Assembly: GCF_000935125.1 (NCBI RefSeq)
Contig: NZ_JRKI01000003.1
Span: forward strand, 186,001-250,000
Origin: Streptomyces natalensis ATCC 27448
GTDB lineage: Bacteria > Actinomycetota > Actinomycetes > Streptomycetales > Streptomycetaceae
Length of the DNA stretch: 64,000 nucleotides
Direction: 5' to 3'
The first letter of the stretch is position 1. Each line of letters opens with the position of its first letter. Of this stretch, positions 16,660 to 24,517 are shown piece by piece. The notes under the pieces were generated by a model, which was given only the letters and a program-made list of their open reading frames with translations, had not been told where the DNA came from and did not search any database. The position numbers and the translations under genes are program-made.

Positions 16660-18030
16660 ATGAGCCACACCCTCGGCCGGACCCGGACCGCTCTCCCGCA
16701 GCCCGCCGTCCCCGGCCCCGCCGCGCCCCCGCATTCCCCGCCGGCCCTCTGGCCCGGGTCCACCAGCCCCCTGCCGGACGACGATCTCGCCGTCGGCGGC
16801 GTCCCCCTCACCGAGCTCGCCGACCGTTTCGGCACCCCCGCCTACGTCCTGGACGAGGACGAGGTCCGCAACCGCTGCCGCGCCTATCTGCGGGCCTTCC
16901 CCGACACCGACATCTACTACGCGGCCAAGGCGTTCCTGTGCCGCGCGATGGCGCACTGGGTCCAGGAGGAGGGCCTGGGCCTGGACGTCTGCTCGGCCGG
17001 CGAGCTGGAGCTGGCCGTCACCACCGGCTTCCCGGCCGAGCGCATCGTGCTGCACGGCAACGCCAAGAGCCCGGAGGACCTGCGCAGCGCACTGCGGCTC
17101 GGCGTCGGGCGGATCGTCATCGACAGCACCTCGGAGATAGCCCGGCTGGCCGCCGCGGTCCCGGTCGGCAACCGGCAGAAGGTACTGATCCGGGTCGTAC
17201 CGGGGATCGCCGCGGGCGGCCACGCCAAGATCCGCACCGGGACCGAAGGGCAGAAGTTCGGACTGTCGCTGGCGGACGGCTCCGCCCAGCACGCCATCAC
17301 CCGCGTACTGGGTCAGCCGCGCCTCCAACTGGTGGGCCTGCACTGCCACTTGGGGTCGCAGATCACCACCGTCAAGCCGTATCTGTCGGCGGTACGGCGA
17401 CTGGTCGGGCTGCTGGCCCGCATCCACGAACAGCACGGCCTCACCCTGCCCGAACTGGACCTCGGCGGCGGCCACGGCATCGCCTACCGCCCCGGGGAAC
17501 CGGCCCTCGACCCCGTCGGCCTCGCCGTCAAGATCCGCGCCGAACTGGCCGGGAGTTGCGCGGCGGCCGGACTGCCGGTGCCCCGCCTGGCCATCGAACC
17601 GGGCCGCGCCATCGCGGGGCCCTCCGGTATCGCCCTCTACCGGGTGCTGACCGTCAAACAGAGCGGCGGGCACACCTTCGTGGCGGTGGACGGCGGCATG
17701 AGCGACAACCCGCGTCCCGCGCTCTACGGGGTGCGCTATGCGCCCCGGCTGGTCGGCCGCCGCTCGCTCGCCGCACCGGCGGCGGTCACGGTCGTCGGCC
17801 GCCACTGCGAGGCCGGCGACATCCTCGCCTCCGACGTCCCCCTCCCGAGCGACCTCCGCCCCGGCGACCTCCTGGCCGTACCCGTAGCGGGCGCCTACCA
17901 CCTCTCCATGGCCTCCGGCTACAACCTGGTCGGCCGCCCCCCGGTGGTCGCGGTCACCGGCGGCCACGCCCGACTCCTGGTGCGCCGGGAGTCCCTGGCG
18001 GACATCCAGGGGCGGGATGTGGGGCTTTAG
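16660..18030 (+). CDS. PLP-dependent type III decarboxylase, LysA-like
   Basis: A 456-residue fold-III (alanine racemase-like barrel) decarboxylase closest in layout to diaminopimelate decarboxylase. PLP Lys is in YYAAKAF (about residue 88). Other sites are HCHLGSQ, the glycine-rich phosphate loop DLGGGHGIAY, EPGRAIAG, and the C-terminal CEAGDILASD that completes the neighbouring active site. A Pro-rich extension of about 45 residues precedes the barrel. Housekeeping lysA of Streptomyces lies beside hom/thr genes, so this second copy may act on another diamino acid or in a specialised pathway. GAGGGG is about nine bases before the ATG. A 14-bp tandem repeat begins 11 bases after the stop. Confidence 0.87.
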   Translation: MSHTLGRTRTALPQPAVPGPAAPPHSPPALWPGSTSPLPDDDLAVGGVPLTELADRFGTPAYVLDEDEVRNRCRAYLRAFPDTDIYYAAKAFLCRAMAHWVQEEGLGLDVCSAGELELAVTTGFPAERIVLHGNAKSPEDLRSALRLGVGRIVIDSTSEIARLAAAVPVGNRQKVLIRVVPGIAAGGHAKIRTGTEGQKFGLSLADGSAQHAITRVLGQPRLQLVGLHCHLGSQITTVKPYLSAVRRLVGLLARIHEQHGLTLPELDLGGGHGIAYRPGEPALDPVGLAVKIRAELAGSCAAAGLPVPRLAIEPGRAIAGPSGIALYRVLTVKQSGGHTFVAVDGGMSDNPRPALYGVRYAPRLVGRRSLAAPAAVTVVGRHCEAGDILASDVPLPSDLRPGDLLAVPVAGAYHLSMASGYNLVGRPPVVAVTGGHARLLVRRESLADIQGRDVGL

Positions 18031-18041
18031 ACATGGGCGTT

Positions 18042-18125
18042 GGAAGAGGGGCTTTGGAAGAGGGGCTTTGGAAGAGGGGCTTTGGAAGAGGGGCTTTGGA
18101 AGAGGGGCTTTGGAAGAGGGGCCGT
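18042..18125. repeat. 14-bp tandem repeat, five perfect copies plus one degenerate
   Basis: The unit GGAAGAGGGGCTTT repeats head to tail from 18042 to 18111, followed by a decayed copy to 18125. A related double word GTTAGACGTGGGGCT follows (18124-18155). It lies just after the decarboxylase gene. The 14-bp unit is not a multiple of three, so it is unlikely to be coding; copy number is probably variable. Confidence 0.9.
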
Positions 18126-18620
18126 TAGACGTGGGGCTGTTAGACGTGGGGCTTTAACGGAGGGGCGGCGCGACGGGCGCGGTCGGCCGGCCGGGTCGGT
18201 CGGTACTGGTCAGTCGGTACGGAGGGGGACGGTCGGTACAACGGGCGCGGTCGGACGCTACTGCGCCGCTCGGGCGGCTCGGGCCGCTCGGGCGGCTGGG
18301 TGGGGTTGACCTGCTCTACGGAGGCGATCGGCTCGGGGGCGCGGGACCGGCGCCGCGGACCCGGACGGCGCCCTCCGACCGGACCGCGCGGGACGACGCG
18401 ACCGGTGCGGCGAGGACGGCCGTTACGACGAGTACGGGCGGTACGACTCGGCGCGCCGGAGCTCGGGCCTCCGCCGTGGTCCGACCGGCCGCCCCCGGCG
18501 GGTCGGCACACCGTGCGGTCAGGTGAAGACCAGGCATCACACCACCATCCGTTCCCCTCATCGGTGGCGATACAGAGGAGGCAGGCCTCGTTACGCGGCC
18601 CGCTGGCCTACGGTGCCCCC
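18126..18620. other. Gene-free stretch between decarboxylase and MltG-like gene
   Basis: About 495 bases of GC-rich sequence with short runs of 'cggtcggtac' and 'ggctcgggc' words. I see no credible reading frame, tRNA or strong hairpin. The last 60 bases probably hold the promoter of the MltG-like gene. Confidence 0.6.
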
Positions 18621-19448
18621 ATGAGCGATGTTCGGCGCACCGTTCGCCGGTCCGGGCCGCGGCTGCCCCGCGGGGGCCGGCTGCTTCTTGTTGCCGTGCT
18701 GTGCGTACTGGTCGTCCTTGCCGTGCTGCTCGTGCCGCGGCTGCTGCGCGGACCGCAGCCCGAGGCGCAGCTGACCGTGCCGGAGGGCCGACGCGCGGCA
18801 CAGGTGTATGCCGCCGCGGACAAGGTGCTGCATCTCCCCGAGGGCACCACCGCGAAGGCCGCCAGGACCGCACATCTGCACCTACCGGCCGACGCGAAGG
18901 GCAACCCGGAGGGCTACCTCTTCCCGGCCACCTATCCGATCCGACAGGGCACCACCCCGGCGTCGCTGCTCGCCTACATGGTCGACACCGCCCACCAGCG
19001 ACTCGCCGACGACCGCATCGCCGCCTACCGGACGGTGGTGATCGCCAGCATCGTGCAGGCCGAGGCGGACCGGCCGGCCGACATGGGCAAGGTCGCCCGG
19101 GTCATCGACAACCGGCTCGCCAGGAACATGCCGCTCCAGATGGACTCGACCATCAACTACGCACTCGGCCGCAGCACCCTCCACACCAGTCACGCCGACA
19201 CCAGGACCACCAGCCCGTACAACACCTACCGGCACCCGGGCCTGCCGCCCACCCCGATCGACAACCCCGGGACGGATGCGCTCAAGGCGGCGGGCGCGCC
19301 GCCCAAGGGCGACTGGCTGTACTTCGTCACCGTCACACCGGGCGACACCCGCTTCACCGCGGACTATCACGAGCACCAGCGCAACGTCCGGGACTTCAAT
19401 GCGCACCAGAAGAACGGCGGTGCCACCGGCCAGGCTCAGGGCGGCTGA
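18621..19448 (+). CDS. MltG-like (YceG) endolytic transglycosylase
   Basis: A 275-residue protein with one N-terminal membrane helix (LLLVAVLCVLVVLAVLLVP) and an exported YceG domain. Family landmarks are EGYLFPATYPI, ASIVQAEADRPADMGKVARV, LQMDSTINYALG, SPYNTYRHPGLPPTPIDNPG and DWLYFVTVTPG. MltG cleaves nascent peptidoglycan and sets glycan length. The usual IVExE motif reads IVQAE here, so one Glu is Gln; the second Glu remains. It is shorter than the main MltG (usually over 350 residues) and lacks much of the LysM-like N-part, so it is probably a second copy with a specialised role. It stands alone and converges on the ABC operon. Confidence 0.82.
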   Translation: MSDVRRTVRRSGPRLPRGGRLLLVAVLCVLVVLAVLLVPRLLRGPQPEAQLTVPEGRRAAQVYAAADKVLHLPEGTTAKAARTAHLHLPADAKGNPEGYLFPATYPIRQGTTPASLLAYMVDTAHQRLADDRIAAYRTVVIASIVQAEADRPADMGKVARVIDNRLARNMPLQMDSTINYALGRSTLHTSHADTRTTSPYNTYRHPGLPPTPIDNPGTDALKAAGAPPKGDWLYFVTVTPGDTRFTADYHEHQRNVRDFNAHQKNGGATGQAQGG

Positions 19449-19476
19449 GCACGCGCCCCGTATCACTCCTACCCGA

Positions 19477-20253
19477 TCACTCCTCTCCGGCCAGCGTCAG
19501 CGACTTCAGCCGGCGCCCGGCGTACCAGGTGGACCCGACCGTCACGACCGCCAACAGGCAGAGCGCGAGTGGGAGTTGAACATCGGAGGTAAGCGCACCC
19601 TCCGCACCGACCTTCTGGCCGACCGCCAGCGCCCACTGCTGAACGCTGAGGGTCCGGGCACCGGGGACCAGCGTCCCGAAGAACGCCTCCCAGACCAGGG
19701 CGTAGACCAGCCCGAAGACGACCGCATGGCGGGTGATCGTGCCGAGCAGGAGGAAGAACGCGCTGTAGGCGACCGAGGCGATGGCCGCCGCCACCGCGTA
19801 CGCGACGGCTATCTGCTGGCTGTTGCCGTTCAGCACGAAGCCGGCGAGCAGGACGGGCACGGCGGAGAAGGTGACCGTGACGCCGGTCGCGACCAGGAGT
19901 TTGGTGAAGATGATCGTCGACCGCCGCACCGGCTTGGACAGGAGGTAGACCACCGAGCCGTCGTCGATCTCGGGGCCGATCGCGCCCGTACCGGCGATCA
20001 CGCCGATCAGCGGCACCATCGTGCCCAGCGCGAAACCGCCCAGGACGCCGCTCGCCGTGGAGTCGTCTGCACCGGCCAGCGCGCGGATGGCGACGGCGAT
20101 GACCACCAGGAGTGCGGGCAGCGCGAAGAGGATCAGCGCACGGCGCCGGCCGAGCAGGGCTCGGTAGGTGAGCCGGGCGACGGTGGGGTGGAACAGTGCG
20201 GCCCGGGGCGCGCCGGTGGGCGCGGGCGGCGCCGCCGGAGTGGTCGTGGACAT
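19477..20253 (-). CDS. ABC-2 type transporter permease
   Basis: A 258-residue membrane protein with six predicted helices. One is ALILFALPALLVVIAVAIRAL, then VMVPLIGVIAGTGAIGPEID-type ABC-2 topology with the short EIDDGSVVYLLSKPV amphipathic element. It is the last gene of a four-gene minus-strand operon. Its start is 23 bases after the stop of its ATPase (20277-21188), so these two form one exporter. The substrate is unknown; the motif pattern resembles NatB/Nos-type exporters. Confidence 0.88.
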   Translation of the reverse strand: MSTTTPAAPPAPTGAPRAALFHPTVARLTYRALLGRRRALILFALPALLVVIAVAIRALAGADDSTASGVLGGFALGTMVPLIGVIAGTGAIGPEIDDGSVVYLLSKPVRRSTIIFTKLLVATGVTVTFSAVPVLLAGFVLNGNSQQIAVAYAVAAAIASVAYSAFFLLLGTITRHAVVFGLVYALVWEAFFGTLVPGARTLSVQQWALAVGQKVGAEGALTSDVQLPLALCLLAVVTVGSTWYAGRRLKSLTLAGEE

Positions 20254-20276
20254 TGCGACGGGGCTCCTTTCCGGCC

Positions 20277-21188
20277 TCAGGCCGCTACGAGGTAGGAGAA
20301 GACGGATTCCAGCGATTCATCGGACGGCGAGACCGTCAGCAGCCGAATGCCGTGGTCGCGGGCGACCCGCGGCAGCAGCTCGGTGAACCGGCCGAAGTCG
20401 ACGGCCTGGATGCGCAACGCACCCTCGGCAAGGTCCACTTCGATGCCGGACGTGGACGGATCGGCGATCAGCGCACCGGCCAGCGCACGGTCGTTGTCGG
20501 ACCGGACGAGATAGCGGTGCGGGCGGTCGGTCATCAGCCGGCGGATCTTGCGGAAGTCACCGGAGGCGGCATGCCGTCCGGCCACCACCACCTCGATATG
20601 CGAGGCGAGTTGCTCGACCTCTTCGAGGATGTGCGAGGAGAACAGGACCGTACGCCCCTCGTCACCCATCCGCCGCAGCAGCTCCATCAGCTGCATGCGC
20701 TGCCTGGGGTCCATGCCGTTGAACGGCTCGTCCAGCAGCAGAACGGAGGGGTCGTGGACCAGCGCGGACGCCATTTTCACCCGCTGCCGCATGCCCTTGC
20801 TGTACGTCGATATCTTGCGGTCCTGGGCGTACTCCATCTGCACCGTGGCCAGCGCCCGAGCCGCCTCGGCCCGGCCCAGGCCGTGCAACTCGGCGTTGGC
20901 CAGGACGAATTCGCGTCCGGTGAGGAAGTCGTACATCGCCTCGCGCTCGGGGACGATGCCGATGTGGCGGTAGCTGTCGGAGTTGCGCCAGATCGTGCTG
21001 CCGTCGAGGGTGACGGTGCCGTTGGAAGGGGCGAGGAAGCCGCCCATCATATTGATGAGGGTGGACTTCCCGGCGCCGTTGGGGCCGAGCAGGCCGGTCA
21101 CTCCGGGCGCGATGGTCATCGAGATGTCGTTGACGGCAACGACATTTCCGAACCAGCGGGAGACATGGTCGATGGCGACAGTACTCAT
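20277..21188 (-). CDS. ABC transporter ATP-binding protein
   Basis: A 303-residue nucleotide-binding subunit. Walker A is GPNGAGKST, the Q-loop is near IVPEREAMYDF, the signature is YSKGMRQRVKMA, Walker B is LLLDEPFNG, and the H-loop is in LFSSHILEEVE. A C-terminal extension of about 80 residues is typical of DrrA-like exporter ATPases. It pairs with the downstream permease 19477-20253. It lies third in the operon after the 22223-23323 ATPase and 21292-22233 permease, of which it is a diverged duplicate. Confidence 0.92.
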   Translation of the reverse strand: MSTVAIDHVSRWFGNVVAVNDISMTIAPGVTGLLGPNGAGKSTLINMMGGFLAPSNGTVTLDGSTIWRNSDSYRHIGIVPEREAMYDFLTGREFVLANAELHGLGRAEAARALATVQMEYAQDRKISTYSKGMRQRVKMASALVHDPSVLLLDEPFNGMDPRQRMQLMELLRRMGDEGRTVLFSSHILEEVEQLASHIEVVVAGRHAASGDFRKIRRLMTDRPHRYLVRSDNDRALAGALIADPSTSGIEVDLAEGALRIQAVDFGRFTELLPRVARDHGIRLLTVSPSDESLESVFSYLVAA

Positions 21189-21291
21189 GGGCGCAGCCCA
21201 TTCCTTGAGGGGTGGTGGTCGGGCGACGGCGACAAGAAGGGGCAGCGCGAAGCGCTTCGTCGCGGGGCGGTGGTGGGCGACGGGCGGGCAC

Positions 21292-22233
21292 TCACAGGCC
21301 GGCCTTCCGGTAGCGGAGCATCAGCAGGGCGTAGAAGCCCGCGATGGCTATCAGCGTGACGAGGAGATAGACGCCTCCGGCGGCGGTCGACGGCGCCAGG
21401 TGATCGGGGAACGAGGTCGTCCCGCCGAGGAACGTCGCCTGCACTCCGTCGATGAGCGTGATGGGGGAGAAGAGGCCCAGCCAGCCGACGGCGGCCTCGC
21501 TGCCCTGGATGGCGGCGATGCCCTGGACGGCGCTGACGGCCCCGTAGGGAATGGTCAGTACGGCGATCACGGCGGCGACGCCGAAGCCGCGGCGGGGCGT
21601 GAGCGCCGAGATGACCAGGCCGATTCCGGCGAAGAGGAGGGAGAGCAGCGCGACGGACACCAGGCCCTGCCCCAGCCCCTTGGTCTGGTCGAGGAAGTCC
21701 AGCTTGGCTAGCAGCGCACCGGTGTAGAGGACCAGAAGGGGCGCCGCGGTCAGGATGAACAGGGCGCTCGCCATGGCCGCGAATTTCGCCGCCACATAGT
21801 CGCCGCGCTCGATGGGGCGGGAGAAATACAGCGGGACGGTCTTGAAACGCAGATCACGGGACACGGACTGCGGGGCCTGGGCTGCCAGATAGAGGCCGAT
21901 GACGGCCTGTAGATAGATGGCGTAGTGGGTGTAGGAGACCGGCAGGCTGCTCGCCTTGGTGAACACCGCCACCGCGACCATGATCGCCGCGGGCAGGCAC
22001 ATCACCGCGAAGAGCAGCATCGGCAGCACCTTGGTCCTGGCCGAGCGGCCGAGTCCGTAGGCACCGCGCAGGCTCTGCGAGAAGAGCGACCGGCGGGCGT
22101 AGGAACGGCCGAGACGGGGACCGTCGTAATGGCGGTAGCCGATGTTGTGGATCAAGGCCCCGCCGGGCGTGGCGGAGAAGGGGGCCTGCGGTGCGGGGGC
22201 CGCGGACACGGGGGGCGAGGAGTCAGTCGGCAT
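21292..22233 (-). CDS. ABC-2 type transporter permease
   Basis: A 313-residue protein with a polar Pro/Ala N-terminus of about 40 residues, then six membrane helices. AAGGAGG eight bases upstream fixes the ATG at 22233, inside the end of the upstream ATPase gene (11-base overlap), giving translational coupling. The segment SRDLRFKTVPLYFSRPIERG resembles the coupling region of ABC-2 permeases, and the homologous SKPVRR region occurs in the fourth gene. The partner is the ATPase 22223-23323. The exported substrate cannot be read from sequence. Confidence 0.9.
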   Translation of the reverse strand: MPTDSSPPVSAAPAPQAPFSATPGGALIHNIGYRHYDGPRLGRSYARRSLFSQSLRGAYGLGRSARTKVLPMLLFAVMCLPAAIMVAVAVFTKASSLPVSYTHYAIYLQAVIGLYLAAQAPQSVSRDLRFKTVPLYFSRPIERGDYVAAKFAAMASALFILTAAPLLVLYTGALLAKLDFLDQTKGLGQGLVSVALLSLLFAGIGLVISALTPRRGFGVAAVIAVLTIPYGAVSAVQGIAAIQGSEAAVGWLGLFSPITLIDGVQATFLGGTTSFPDHLAPSTAAGGVYLLVTLIAIAGFYALLMLRYRKAGL

Positions 22234-23323
22234 CGGAGGCGCCTCCTTCCTGGGGGGCGTGCGGGGCATATGGGGTGCCGGGGACACCGGCGGAGGAGCT
22301 GACGGCGGAGGAGCTGAAGGACGGTGCGGCGGTAGCCACAGCCGCACCCGCGCCTGTGTTTGCCTCCGCATTCGACTCCGCGTCTGCGTCGCGGAAGACC
22401 TCCGCTATCCGGTGCCGGCGCTGTTCCATCCGGATCAGCCCCAGGCCCAGCCCGGCAACCGTGTCCCGTACCAGATCGTGGGTCTCCTCGCTGGACGCCT
22501 CGACGTAGAGCACATGGCCCGAGGAGGCCAGGCTCTCGGTCCCGACGGCGTCGCTGACCACGGCTCCGGCCGCGACCAGTGCCGAGCGGAGCGCCGCAGT
22601 GCCGTCCGGGCAGCGGTCGGTGTCCGTGACCTCGACCGCCAGCGAGGCCGTGGCCTGGGTGAACTCATCCGTGGACGAGGACCGCAGCAGCTTGCCGCCG
22701 TCGATGACGACGACATGATCACAGGTGCGCTCCAGCTCACCGAGGAGGTGGGAGGTCACCAGGACGGAGATCCCGAAGTCGGTGTGGACGCGGCGGATCA
22801 GGCCGAGCATCTCGTCCCGGCCGACCGGGTCCAGACCGTTGGTCGGCTCGTCCAGGAACACCAGCTGCGGGTCGTGCACCAGCGCCTGGGCCAGCTTCAC
22901 CCGCTGCTTCATACCGGTCGAGTAGCCGCCCATGGGGCGATAGCGCTCCTCGTAGAGGCCGACATGACGCAGGGTGTCCGCGGTCCGCTCGCGGGCGGCC
23001 GTCGGCGGCAGGCCGGACATCCGGGCCATATGCACCACGAACTCGGTGGCCGAGACGTCCGGCGGCAGGCAGTCGTGCTCGGGCATATAGCCGACCCGCT
23101 CGCGGATGGCGGCACCGTCCTTGGTCACGTCCAGGCCGAGGACGTGCGCGCTCCCTTCGGTGGCCGGGGCCAGGCCGAGAAGGATCTTGATCAGGGTGGA
23201 TTTTCCGGCACCGTTGGCACCCACCAGGCCCGTCACGCCGGGCCCGATGTCAACGGAGAGCCGGTCCAAGGCGGTCACCCGGGGGAACCGCTTGCTCAGG
23301 CTTTCGGTCACGATCACAGTCAC
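22223..23323 (-). CDS. ABC transporter ATP-binding protein, first gene of exporter operon
   Basis: A 366-residue ATPase. Walker A is GANGAGKST, the signature YSTGMKQRVKLAQAL, Walker B LVFLDEPTNG, and the H-loop VTSHLLGELE. About 60 C-terminal residues are Ser/Ala/Pro low complexity. I choose GTG 23323 (VTVIVTESLSKRF) over a TTG at 23362. The TTGACG at the TTG looks like a -35 box with a possible -10 about 18 bases on, which would give a leaderless mRNA beginning near the GTG. It heads the operon of two ATPase-permease pairs. Confidence 0.87.
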   Translation of the reverse strand: MTVIVTESLSKRFPRVTALDRLSVDIGPGVTGLVGANGAGKSTLIKILLGLAPATEGSAHVLGLDVTKDGAAIRERVGYMPEHDCLPPDVSATEFVVHMARMSGLPPTAARERTADTLRHVGLYEERYRPMGGYSTGMKQRVKLAQALVHDPQLVFLDEPTNGLDPVGRDEMLGLIRRVHTDFGISVLVTSHLLGELERTCDHVVVIDGGKLLRSSSTDEFTQATASLAVEVTDTDRCPDGTAALRSALVAAGAVVSDAVGTESLASSGHVLYVEASSEETHDLVRDTVAGLGLGLIRMEQRRHRIAEVFRDADAESNAEANTGAGAAVATAAPSFSSSAVSSSAGVPGTPYAPHAPQEGGASDAD

Positions 23324-23659
23324 GTCTTCGACGGTAGAGGCGGGGCGCCCTCCGGTCGTCAACCCAGACGGTGGTCTCTGCCCACCCCTCGCGTACCTCT
23401 CCGGTACGAGGAACCCTTAGGGGTCGTCATGCCTGGAGGGGACCCGGCCTCAGGGTCGCGTCACACCACGGGTCGACCGGCCGCGTCCGGGCACTCCCGC
23501 CCCGCCCCCTGACCAGCCCCTGACGCACCCCCGTGCCCACGCCCCTCCGCACACCCGTGCTGCACACCTCTTGACGCAGCCGCCAGGCATTGTCACATTC
23601 ATCAGTGGCAAGTTACGGGCGCGTACCGCGATGAACCGCTTACGGACGGACGGTTGGCG
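23324..23659. promoter_or_regulatory. Divergent promoter region, ABC operon / M24 gene
   Basis: A gene-free 336-base gap. On the minus strand TTGACG (23362-23357) and a TCTACC-like -10 (23338-23333) lie just before the ABC start, consistent with leaderless transcription. The right part (23460-23600) is C-rich with repeated 'cccctgac/cgcacccc' words and holds nothing else that I recognise. The M24 gene's promoter is presumably around 23600-23640. Confidence 0.4.
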
Positions 23660-24517
23660 ATGGCCTCAGCGACCTCAGCAGGAACCACAGCACGTACCGC
23701 CGAACTGAGCGGGTTCAGAGAGGTCCAGCGCCTGGCGTACGACTGCGCGGAGGCGGTCGCCGCGCAGCTCAAACCCGGGGTCACCGAGCGCGCGGCGGCA
23801 CGGATGCAGCGCGAGTGGCTGCGCGAGCGCGGCGTACGGGACTGGTTCCATCTGCCGTTCGCGTGGTTCGGCGACCGCACCGCCTTCGTCAACTTCCGCA
23901 TCCCGCTGCAGTTCTTTCCCACCCATCGCGAGCTGGAACCGGGCATGGCCTTCATCCTCGACATGGCCCCCGTGTACAAAGGCTTCACCGCCGATATCGG
24001 CTACTCCGGCTGCCTCGGCCTCAACCCCGTCCACGACCGGCTGCTCGCCGACCTCGAAGCGCACCGCGAGCTGATCCTGCGCGAGGTGCGCGAGCGGCGC
24101 CCGTTGCGCGAGATCTACGAGGACGTGGAGCGGCTGATGGTGCGCCAGGGCCACACCAACCGCCACCGGGCCTACCCCTTCGGCGTCATCGCCCACAAGA
24201 TCGACCGCGTCCGGCAGCGCCGCTGGTCCCCCACTCTCTTCGGGTTCGGCACCCAGTCCCTCAAGGGCCTGGCCTCCGACGCGCTGCACGGCCACCGGGA
24301 GGGCTGGTCACCGCTGTGGAGCCCGTATTCGTTCTCCGACCACCCGCCGCAGCCGGGGCTGTGGGCGGTCGAACCCCATCTCGGATTCCGGGGCACGGGC
24401 GCCAAGTTCGAGGAAATCCTGGTGGTCACCGACTCCAAGGATCCGCAGGAAAGCGCCTTTTGGCTGGACGACGATCTGCCGCATGTGCGGCGCTGGCAGG
24501 AGGAGAAGGCCGCGTGA
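23660..24517 (+). CDS. M24-family metallopeptidase-like protein
   Basis: A 285-residue protein with a complete M24 fold but without the N-terminal domain of PepP. The five metal ligands are all present: Asp in FILDMAPVY and TADIGYSG, His in GVIAHKIDRV, Glu in LWAVEPHLG and Glu in KFEEILVV. It may hydrolyse an Xaa-Pro or creatinase-like substrate. A TTG two codons before the ATG is an alternative start. Its TGA overlaps the GTG of the hydrolase-SDR fusion, and the di-iron protein and MerR gene follow in the same direction. It therefore belongs to a lipid/secondary substrate module rather than to general peptide turnover. Confidence 0.85.
   Translation: MASATSAGTTARTAELSGFREVQRLAYDCAEAVAAQLKPGVTERAAARMQREWLRERGVRDWFHLPFAWFGDRTAFVNFRIPLQFFPTHRELEPGMAFILDMAPVYKGFTADIGYSGCLGLNPVHDRLLADLEAHRELILREVRERRPLREIYEDVERLMVRQGHTNRHRAYPFGVIAHKIDRVRQRRWSPTLFGFGTQSLKGLASDALHGHREGWSPLWSPYSFSDHPPQPGLWAVEPHLGFRGTGAKFEEILVVTDSKDPQESAFWLDDDLPHVRRWQEEKAA

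Noticed and set aside
18040..18309. Small ORF through the 14-bp tandem repeats
   Set aside because: Encodes GLWKRGFGRGALEE-type repeats only because the unit shifts frame; no ribosome site.
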